From positions 1 through 64,000 of the forward strand of contig NZ_JAPNLM010000027.1 in NCBI RefSeq assembly GCF_026627255.1: a stretch of 64,000 nucleotides of DNA. Reading direction: 5' to 3'. Within the stretch, counting starts at the first letter, position 1. Each line of letters opens with the position of its first letter. This document shows positions 56,563 to 64,000 of the stretch, one piece after another. This DNA comes from Streptomyces antarcticus (GTDB taxonomy: Bacteria; Actinomycetota; Actinomycetes; Streptomycetales; Streptomycetaceae). The translations under genes and the position numbers were made by a program. The notes under the pieces were generated by a model. The model searched no databases and was not told the origin of the DNA. It was given only the letters and a program-made list of their open reading frames with translations.

Positions 56563-58692
56563 ATGGCTACCACTTCGCTTGACCTGGCCAAGGTCCGCAA
56601 CATCGGGATCATGGCCCACATCGACGCGGGCAAGACGACCACCACCGAGCGCATCCTGTTCTACACCGGTGTGTCGTACAAGATCGGTGAGGTCCACGAC
56701 GGCGCCGCCACGATGGACTGGATGGAGCAGGAGCAGGAGCGTGGTATCACCATCACGTCTGCCGCGACGACCTGCCACTGGCCTCTTGACGAGGTCGACC
56801 ACACCATCAACATCATCGACACCCCGGGTCACGTCGACTTCACCGTCGAGGTGGAGCGTTCGCTCCGCGTCCTCGACGGCGCCGTCACCGTGTTCGACGG
56901 TGTCGCCGGTGTGGAGCCGCAGTCCGAGACGGTCTGGCGTCAGGCAGACCGCTACGGCGTTCCGCGCATCTGCTTCGTCAACAAGCTGGACCGCACCGGC
57001 GCCGAGTTCCACCGCTGTGTCGAGATGATCGAGTCGCGCCTCGGCGCGGTTCCGATCGTCATGCAGCTCCCCATCGGTGCCGAGATGGACTTCCAGGGCG
57101 TTGTCGACCTGGTCACCATGAAGGCGTTCGTCTGGTCCGCCGAGGCGACCAAGGGCGAGATGTACGACATCGTCGACATCCCGGCCACGCACACCGAGGC
57201 CGCCGAAGAATGGCGCGCCAAGCTCATCGAGCAGGTGTCCGAGAACGACGACGAGCTCATGGAGCTGTTCCTGGAGGGCACCGAGCCCTCCGTCGAGCAG
57301 CTGCACGCCGCCGTCCGTCGCATCATCATCGGCTCGGGCAAGGGTGACGGCGCCACGATCACCGCGGTGTTCTGTGGCACGGCGTTCAAGAACAAGGGCG
57401 TTCAGCCCCTGCTCGACGCCGTCATCCGCTACCTCCCGTCGCCCCTGGACATCGAGGCCATCGAAGGCCACGACGTCAGGGACGCCGAGGTCGTCGTGAA
57501 GCGCAAGCCCTCGGACGACGAGCCGCTCTCGGCTCTGGCGTTCAAGATCATGCGCGACCCGCACCTCGGGAAGCTCACCTTCGTCCGGGTTTACTCGGGC
57601 CGCCTGGAGGCCGGCACCGCGGTGCTGAACTCCGTCAAGGGCAAGAAGGAGCGCATCGGCAAGATCTACCGCATGCACGCGAACAAGCGTGAAGAGATCG
57701 CTGCGGTGGGCGCCGGCGACATCGTCGCCGTCATGGGCCTGAAGCAGACCACCACCGGTGAGACGCTGTGTGACGACAAGGCACCCGTGATCCTGGAGTC
57801 CATGGACTTCCCGGCTCCGGTCATCCAGGTCGCCATCGAGCCCAAGTCCAAGGGTGACCAGGAGAAGCTGGGTGTCGCCATCCAGAGTCTCGCGGAGGAG
57901 GACCCCTCCTTCCACGTTCACTCGGACGAGGAGACCGGCCAGACCATCCTCGGCGGTATGGGCGAGCTGCACCTCGAGGTGCTGGTCGACCGTATGAAGC
58001 GCGAGTTCAAGGTCGAGGCCAACGTCGGCAAGCCGCAGGTCGCGTACCGTGAGACGATCCGCAAGACCGTCGAGCGTCACGACTACACCCACAAGAAGCA
58101 GACCGGTGGTACCGGTCAGTTCGCCAAGGTGCAGATCGCGATCGAGCCGATCCTCGAGGCCGACGGTCCGGCGTACGAGTTCGTGAACAAGGTCACCGGT
58201 GGCCGCATCCCGAGGGAGTACATCCCCTCGGTCGACGCGGGTGCGCAGGAAGCCATGCAGTTCGGCATCCTCGCCGGCTACGAGATGACTGGCGTCCGCG
58301 TCATTCTTCTCGACGGTGGCTACCACGAGGTCGACTCCTCGGAGCTCGCCTTCAAGATCGCCGGTTCGCAGGCCTTCAAGGAAGCCGCGCGCAAGGCGTC
58401 TCCCGTACTCCTCGAGCCGATGATGTCCGTTGAGGTCACCACGCCCGAAGAGTCCATGGGCGATGTCATCGGTGACATCAACTCCCGCCGTGGCCAGATC
58501 CAGGCCATGGAGGAGCGTCACGGCGCTCGTCTCGTGAAGGGCCTCGTGCCGCTTTCGGAGATGTTCGGCTACGTCGGAGACCTCCGCAGCAAGACCTCGG
58601 GTCGCGCCAGCTACTCGATGCAGTTCGACTCCTACGCCGAGGTTCCCCGGAACGTCGCTGAGGAGATCATCGCGAAGGCCAAGGGCGAGTAA
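56563..58692 (+). CDS. fusA: Elongation factor G
   Basis: 709-residue translocation GTPase. P-loop AHIDAGKTTT near 18-27, switch I ERGITITSAATTCHW, switch II DTPGHVDFT, and NKLD at about 140. Domains II to V follow, with GGMGELHLEVLVDRMKREF and the domain IV tip GGRIPREYIPSVDAG. Starts at ATG 56563 with GAGAGAAG upstream, 39 nt after rpsG. Confidence 0.98.
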   Translation: MATTSLDLAKVRNIGIMAHIDAGKTTTTERILFYTGVSYKIGEVHDGAATMDWMEQEQERGITITSAATTCHWPLDEVDHTINIIDTPGHVDFTVEVERSLRVLDGAVTVFDGVAGVEPQSETVWRQADRYGVPRICFVNKLDRTGAEFHRCVEMIESRLGAVPIVMQLPIGAEMDFQGVVDLVTMKAFVWSAEATKGEMYDIVDIPATHTEAAEEWRAKLIEQVSENDDELMELFLEGTEPSVEQLHAAVRRIIIGSGKGDGATITAVFCGTAFKNKGVQPLLDAVIRYLPSPLDIEAIEGHDVRDAEVVVKRKPSDDEPLSALAFKIMRDPHLGKLTFVRVYSGRLEAGTAVLNSVKGKKERIGKIYRMHANKREEIAAVGAGDIVAVMGLKQTTTGETLCDDKAPVILESMDFPAPVIQVAIEPKSKGDQEKLGVAIQSLAEEDPSFHVHSDEETGQTILGGMGELHLEVLVDRMKREFKVEANVGKPQVAYRETIRKTVERHDYTHKKQTGGTGQFAKVQIAIEPILEADGPAYEFVNKVTGGRIPREYIPSVDAGAQEAMQFGILAGYEMTGVRVILLDGGYHEVDSSELAFKIAGSQAFKEAARKASPVLLEPMMSVEVTTPEESMGDVIGDINSRRGQIQAMEERHGARLVKGLVPLSEMFGYVGDLRSKTSGRASYSMQFDSYAEVPRNVAEEIIAKAKGE

Positions 58693-58841
58693 CTCTTCCG
58701 AGTACACGCTTTAGGCTTGTCACCGGAGCCTCTGGGACAACAGGAGCAACCCTCCCGTTGTCCCGGGGGAACCGGCTATCCAGCAAAGATCACCTGGCGC
58801 CGATGAGCAAGGCGTACAGAACCACTCTCCAGGAGGACCCC

Positions 58842-60035
<1,194 letters not shown>

Positions 60036-60082
60036 TCGTTGATCTGACCTGGTAGCCCGTTCACCGGGCACCGAGTCGCACT

Positions 60083-60126
60083 GAAGGGCCCCGCCCCACC
60101 GCTTCGGCGGTGGGCCGGGGCCCTTC
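60083..60126 (+). terminator. Terminator of the str operon
   Basis: A 20-bp stem with one C-C mismatch and a TTCG tetraloop (60083-60102 with 60107-60126), 48 nt after the tuf stop. Confidence 0.9.
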
Positions 60127-60174
60127 GGCGTTCCCCGGTACGGACACCGCCGGGTACGGACACCGCCGGGCACG

Positions 60175-60222
60175 ACGAAAGGAGGGCCGCACCCCCGCGC
60201 GGGGGTGCGGCCCTCCTTTCGT
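60175..60222. terminator. Second, bidirectional terminator between tuf and rmlC
   Basis: A perfect 22-bp stem (60175-60196 with 60201-60222), GCGC loop, with GAAAG and CTTTC edges giving A/T runs on both strands. It lies 24 nt after the rmlC stop on the minus strand. Confidence 0.92.
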
Positions 60223-60245
60223 GTAAGGCCGGCCGGCGGCGGGGG

Positions 60246-60845
60246 TCAGACCACCCGGAGCGACTCGGTGAACGCCTTGCAGGCCGCGTAGTCCGGCAGC
60301 AGCCCCGTCGCGATGGCGTCGGCCAGCGAGGGGGCGGCCTCGTCGCGGGCGGACAGCTGCGGGACCTCGGCCGGCCACTCGATGCCCAGATCGGGGTCGA
60401 GGGGGTGCACCGCGTGCTCGCCCGTCGGGTTGTACGGCTCCGAGCAGAGGTACGAGAGCGTGGCGTCGTCGCTGAGCGCGCAGAACCCGTGGCCCAGGCC
60501 CTCGGAGATGTAGACGGCGCGGCGGTCGGTGTCGTCCAGCCGTACGCCCTCCCACTGCCCGAAGGTGGGGGAGCCGACCCGGAGGTCGACGATGACGTCG
60601 AGCACGGCGCCGCGCACGCAGCTCACGTACTTGGCCTGGCCGGGCGGCACGTCGGCGAAGTGGATGCCGCGGACCACGTCGCGGGAGGAGACCGAGAGGT
60701 TGCCCTGCGCCAGGTTCAGCGGGTGTCCGACCACCGCGGACAGCTTGTCGAAGCGGTACCACTCGGTGAACAGGCCGCGCGGATCGCCGTGCAGCTGCGG
60801 GGTGATCTCGAAGGCGCCCTCGATGGACAGCTCGCGGAACTTCAT
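60246..60845 (-). CDS. rmlC: dTDP-4-dehydrorhamnose 3,5-epimerase
   Basis: 199-residue cupin enzyme of dTDP-L-rhamnose synthesis. Motifs: HGDPRGLFTEWYR at 19-31, NLSVSSRDVVRGIHF with the conserved His, VDLRVGSPTFGQWEGVRL, and GLGHGFCALSDDATLSYLCS. The start codon overlaps the rmlA stop (ATGA), so it is translated with rmlA. Closely related epimerases of antibiotic deoxysugar pathways exist, but the company of rmlABD supports rhamnose for the cell wall. Confidence 0.93.
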   Translation of the reverse strand: MKFRELSIEGAFEITPQLHGDPRGLFTEWYRFDKLSAVVGHPLNLAQGNLSVSSRDVVRGIHFADVPPGQAKYVSCVRGAVLDVIVDLRVGSPTFGQWEGVRLDDTDRRAVYISEGLGHGFCALSDDATLSYLCSEPYNPTGEHAVHPLDPDLGIEWPAEVPQLSARDEAAPSLADAIATGLLPDYAACKAFTESLRVV

Positions 60846-61717
60846 CGCGCGGCCTCCTCGTCGAGCAGGGTCAGCAGGTAGTCGCCGTAACCGCTCTTCG
60901 TCAGCGGCTCGGCGAGCGCGCGCAGCTGCGCGGAGTCGATCAGGCCGGCCCGCCAGGCCGCCTCCTCTATGCAGCCGATCTTGAAGCCCTGACGCTCCTC
61001 GATCACGCGCACGAACTCCGAGGCCTGCACCATCGACACGAAGGTGCCGGTGTCCAGCCAGGCGGTGCCGCGGTCGAGGATCGTGACGTTCAGCTCGCCG
61101 GCCTGGAGGTACGCGTCATTGACCGCGGTGATCTCCAGCTCGCCGCGCGCGCTGGGCTTCAGCCCGCGGGCTATCTCGACGACGCGGTTGTCGTAGAAGT
61201 ACAGACCCGGCACGGCGTAGCGGGACTTGGGCTTCTCCGGCTTCTCCTCGATGGAGATGGCCTGGCCCTTGTCGTCGAACTCGACCACGCCGTACGCGGT
61301 CGGATCGGCCACCGGGTACGCGAACACCCGGCCGCCCCGGGACCCGGTGTGCTGGGCGAGCCGGGTGCCGAGGCCGCTGCCGTGGAAGATGTTGTCGCCG
61401 AGGATCAGCGCGACCGAGTCGTCACCGATGAAGTCCGCACCGAGGACGAAGGCCTGGGCGATGCCCTCCGGGCGCTCCTGGACGGCGTACTCCAGCCGGA
61501 GGCCGAACTGGGAACCGTCGCCGAGCAGCCGCTCGAACTGGGTGCGGTCCTCCGGGGTGGTGATGATCAGGATCTCGTTGATGCCCGCCATCACCAGGGT
61601 GGAGAGGGGGTAATAGATCATCGGCTTGTCGAATACGGGCAGCAACTGCTTCGAGACTGCCCGGGTCAGCGGCCAGAGCCGCGATCCGGTCCCACCGGCC
61701 AAAAGGATTCCACGCAT
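60842..61717 (-). CDS. rmlA: Glucose-1-phosphate thymidylyltransferase
   Basis: 291 residues from ATG 61717, giving MRGILLAGGTGSRLWPLTRA with the nucleotidyltransferase signature. SKQLLPVFDKPMIYYPLSTL, LALGDNIFHG-type ILGDNIFHGSGLG, and EITAVNDAYL/DTGTFVSMVQA confirm the short RmlA class. An upstream in-frame ATG would add 14 residues without benefit. It makes dTDP-glucose from glucose-1-phosphate and dTTP, the first step of the pathway. It is divergent from rmlB. Confidence 0.96.
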   Translation of the reverse strand: MRGILLAGGTGSRLWPLTRAVSKQLLPVFDKPMIYYPLSTLVMAGINEILIITTPEDRTQFERLLGDGSQFGLRLEYAVQERPEGIAQAFVLGADFIGDDSVALILGDNIFHGSGLGTRLAQHTGSRGGRVFAYPVADPTAYGVVEFDDKGQAISIEEKPEKPKSRYAVPGLYFYDNRVVEIARGLKPSARGELEITAVNDAYLQAGELNVTILDRGTAWLDTGTFVSMVQASEFVRVIEERQGFKIGCIEEAAWRAGLIDSAQLRALAEPLTKSGYGDYLLTLLDEEAAR

Positions 61718-61784
61718 GGGGAGAAGCCTATGCGAGAGCGCGTGCGAGGGCGGAGCCACGTGCCTGTGACGTTCGGCAGGCGGC

Positions 61785-61800
61785 TAGACTCTTCGTATTA
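61785..61800 (+). promoter_or_regulatory. Putative -10 element of rmlB, leaderless transcript
   Basis: TAGACT (61785-61790) ends 9 nt before the ATG of rmlB, and no ribosome site exists in between. A start of transcription at 61797-61800 would produce a leaderless mRNA. Confidence 0.5.
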
Positions 61801-62777
61801 TGCGCATCCTTGTGACCGGCGGCGCCGGCTTCATCGGTTCAGAGTTCGTCCGGCAGCAGCTCGGCGCAGATGCGTCCGCGCGGATCACGGTCTTCGACAA
61901 GCTGACCTATTCCGGCGTCGAAGCCAACCTGGCGCCCGTAGCCGACCACCCCGGATACACGTTCGTCAAGGGTGACATCTGCGACCCCGAGGCCGTGGAC
62001 CAGGTGATGCCCGGTCACGACGTGATCGTGCACTTCGCCGCCGAGTCGCACGTGGACCGCTCCATCGCGGGCGCGGGCCCCTTCGTGCTGACCAACGTCG
62101 TCGGCACCCAGGTCCTGCTGGACGCCGCCCGCAAGCACGGCGTCGGCCGCTTCGTGCACATCTCCACCGACGAGGTCTACGGCTCGATCAGCGAGGGCTC
62201 CTGGACCGAGGAGTGGCCGCTGGTGCCGAACTCCCCGTACTCCGCCTCGAAGGCCTCCTCCGACCTGCTCGCGCTGGCCTACCACCGCACCCACGGCATG
62301 GACGTGGTGGTCACGCGCTGCTCCAACAACTACGGGCACTACCAGTTCCCGGAGAAGGTCATCCCGCTGTTCGTCTCGAACCTGATGGACGGCCGCAAGG
62401 TCCCGCTGTACGGCAACGGCGGCAACATCCGCGACTGGCTGCACGTCTCCGACCACTGCCGCGGCATCGACCTGGCGATGCGCAAGGGCCGCGCCGGCGA
62501 GGTCTACAACATCGGCGGCGGCACCGAGCTCACCAACAAGGAGCTCACCGGCGTCCTGCTGGAGGCAGCGGGTCTCGGCTGGGACATGGTCGAGCCGGTC
62601 GAGGACCGCAAGGGCCACGACCTGCGCTACTCGATCGACATCGGCAAGATCGGCGAGGAGCTGGGCTACGCCCCGCAGGTCACCTTCGAGGACGGCATCA
62701 AGGCCACCGTCGACTGGTACCGCGAGAACCGCGCCTGGTGGGAGCCGCTGAAGGCTAAGGCGGCGCTGCAGAAGTGA
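61800..62777 (+). CDS. rmlB: dTDP-glucose 4,6-dehydratase
   Basis: 325-residue extended SDR enzyme. NAD-binding GGAGFIGSEF at 7-16, HFAAESHVDRSI, HISTDEVYGS with the catalytic Thr-Asp-Glu, YSASKASSDLL with Tyr and Lys, and the sugar-binding RCSNNYGHYQFPEKVIPLF. Converts dTDP-glucose to the 4-keto-6-deoxy intermediate. It is coupled to rmlD by a GTGA overlap. Confidence 0.96.
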   Translation: MRILVTGGAGFIGSEFVRQQLGADASARITVFDKLTYSGVEANLAPVADHPGYTFVKGDICDPEAVDQVMPGHDVIVHFAAESHVDRSIAGAGPFVLTNVVGTQVLLDAARKHGVGRFVHISTDEVYGSISEGSWTEEWPLVPNSPYSASKASSDLLALAYHRTHGMDVVVTRCSNNYGHYQFPEKVIPLFVSNLMDGRKVPLYGNGGNIRDWLHVSDHCRGIDLAMRKGRAGEVYNIGGGTELTNKELTGVLLEAAGLGWDMVEPVEDRKGHDLRYSIDIGKIGEELGYAPQVTFEDGIKATVDWYRENRAWWEPLKAKAALQK

Positions 62778-63694
62778 CCGCGAACTCCGGTACCCCCCGC
62801 TGGCTGGTGACCGGCTCCGCCGGGATGCTGGGCCAGGACGTCCTGTCCGAGCTCAAGGACGCCGGTGCCGAAGCCGTGGGCCTGAGCCGCGCCGACCTGG
62901 ACATCACCGACCCGGCGGCCGTCCGCGCCGCCGTCGAGGGTGCCGCCGTGGTCGTCAACTGCGCCGCCTGGACCGACGTGGACGGCGCCGAGACGGCCGA
63001 GGAGGCCGCCACCGCCGTCAACGGCACCGGCGTACGCGTCCTGGCCGAGGCCTGCGCCGAGGCCGGCGCGCGCCTGCTCCAGGTCTCCACCGACTACGTC
63101 CTGCCCGGGGACGCGGAACTGCCGTACGCGGAGTCCGCCCCGACCGGCCCGGTCAACGCCTACGGGCGCGGCAAGCTGGCCGGCGAGCAGGCCGTCGCCG
63201 AACTCCTGCCGCGGGACGGCTACGTGGTCCGTACGGCCTGGCTGTACGGGGAGCACGGCCCGAACTTCGTCGCCACCATGCTGAAGCTGGCCGCCCAGCG
63301 GGACACTTTGGACGTCGTCGACGACCAGCACGGGCAGCCCACCTGGACCCGCGCGCTGGCCGCCCGTCTCGTCGAGCTCGGCACGGCCGCGCTCGACGGC
63401 CGCGCCCCGGCCGGCGTCTACCACGGCACCGCGAGCGGCCGCACCACCTGGTGCGGGCTGGCCCGCGAGACCTACCGGCTGAGCGGTCTCGACCCCGAGC
63501 GCATCCGGCCGACCACCTCTGAGGCCTTCGTACGCCCCGCCGCCCGGCCGGCGTTCAGCGTGCTCGCGCACGACCGCTGGGCCGAAGCGGGCCTGGCCCC
63601 GCTCGCCGACTGGCGCGAGCAGCTGGCCGACGCGCTGCGCACCCCCGTCTTCACCGCACTGGCAGGCCCGGCCCGGGACGGCAGTTCGGGATGA
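62774..63694 (+). CDS. rmlD: dTDP-4-dehydrorhamnose reductase
   Basis: 306 residues from GTG 62774. NADP-binding VTGSAGMLGQDVL, NCAAWTDVDGAET, STDYVLPGD, then YGRGKLAGEQAV with catalytic Tyr and Lys, and RTAWLYGEHG. Performs the final reduction to dTDP-L-rhamnose. Its stop overlaps the next start (ATGA). Confidence 0.95.
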   Translation: MTANSGTPRWLVTGSAGMLGQDVLSELKDAGAEAVGLSRADLDITDPAAVRAAVEGAAVVVNCAAWTDVDGAETAEEAATAVNGTGVRVLAEACAEAGARLLQVSTDYVLPGDAELPYAESAPTGPVNAYGRGKLAGEQAVAELLPRDGYVVRTAWLYGEHGPNFVATMLKLAAQRDTLDVVDDQHGQPTWTRALAARLVELGTAALDGRAPAGVYHGTASGRTTWCGLARETYRLSGLDPERIRPTTSEAFVRPAARPAFSVLAHDRWAEAGLAPLADWREQLADALRTPVFTALAGPARDGSSG

Positions 63695-64000
63695 AGGCCC
63701 TGCTCCACAAGCTGACCGCCGCGCTGCCGCCGGGCACCGCGGCGGTGGCCGGCGGCACCGTCGTGCTCGGCGCCGCCTCCTACGTCCACCTGGGCGTGGC
63801 CGGGCACAGCCTGTCCGAGGACGCCATGGCGAACGTCTCCGTGCTGTGGACGATCGTGATGTCGGTCGGCATCGGCCTGTTCTTCCCCATCGAGCAGGAG
63901 CTCACCCGGATCGTCTCGGCCCGCGTGGTGCAGGGCAAGGGCGCGGGCCCCGTCCTGCGCCGGGCCGCCTGGCTGACCGCGGCGGTCCTCGGCGTCACCC
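63691..64000 (+). CDS. Polysaccharide flippase-like membrane protein (partial)
   Basis: 103 codons to the end of the window: MKALLHKLTAALPPGTAAVA, then a helix GGTVVLGAASYVHLGVAGH, VLWTIVMSVGIGLFFPIEQE, LTRIVSARVVQGKG and the start of another helix. The pattern of short helices with a conserved Gln-Glu after the second one resembles MATE/MOP-type polysaccharide exporters. Coupled to rmlD by ATGA, so a role in exporting a rhamnose-containing glycan is likely but unproven. Confidence 0.65.
   Translation, partial: MKALLHKLTAALPPGTAAVAGGTVVLGAASYVHLGVAGHSLSEDAMANVSVLWTIVMSVGIGLFFPIEQELTRIVSARVVQGKGAGPVLRRAAWLTAAVLGVT

Overview
This window is Streptomyces (or a very close actinomycete) chromosome. 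The supporting signs are G+C above 70 %, heavy third-position G/C bias, many GTG starts, start-stop overlaps of the ATGA/GTGA type, WhiB-like and XRE regulators, TTGAC-N17-TANNNT promoters, and the actinobacterial gene order rpmG - two MaoC-type dehydratases - tRNA-Trp - secE - nusG - rplKA - rplJL - rpoBC - rpsL-rpsG-fusA-tuf.

Layout. 1-6.4 kb is the 3' half of the complex I operon (end of nuoI, then nuoJKLMN). 6.6-19 kb is mixed: htpX with a YccF-type membrane protein, an SMI1/KNR4 protein, a SulP transporter broken in two places, yajQ, tRNA-Tyr, a DUF3574 protein, an NAD(P)-binding protein, a degenerate amidohydrolase, the tRNA-Thr/tRNA-Met/rpmG unit, two MaoC-type dehydratases, an MFS remnant, murB, a hypothetical protein and adenosine deaminase. 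19.4-34.1 kb is the transcription/translation core: aspC, tRNA-Trp, secE, nusG, L11/L1, a lipoprotein, L10/L12 with an L10 leader, rpoB and rpoC, followed by a YfhO-like membrane protein read towards rpoC. 55.4-60.0 kb is the str operon. 60.2-64.0 kb holds the four dTDP-rhamnose genes (rmlCA and rmlBD, divergent) and the start of a flippase-like membrane protein.

The unusual part is 37.0-55.3 kb, between the rpoBC block and the str operon. It is an almost complete set of siphovirus-type (non-contractile) tail genes: tail terminator candidate, major tail protein, tail assembly chaperone with a programmed -1 frameshift, three consecutive tape-measure-like proteins, distal tail protein, three paralogous receptor-binding proteins with a shared stem and different tips, a Gp37-like hub, two minor tail proteins, an amidase endolysin and two holin-like proteins. 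No capsid, portal, terminase, protease, integrase or replication gene is visible. At the upstream end sit a WhiB-like gene, a zinc-finger gene, a small HTH gene and a divergent XRE-family gene. An identical 29-bp block containing an 18-bp palindrome lies in front of both the regulatory operon and the tail operon, and a close variant lies just after the -10 box of the XRE gene. I infer a domesticated, self-regulated phage-tail-like particle (F-type tailocin-like) fixed in a core housekeeping locus. The functional claim is inference; the gene content, the frameshift site and the shared operator are visible in the sequence.
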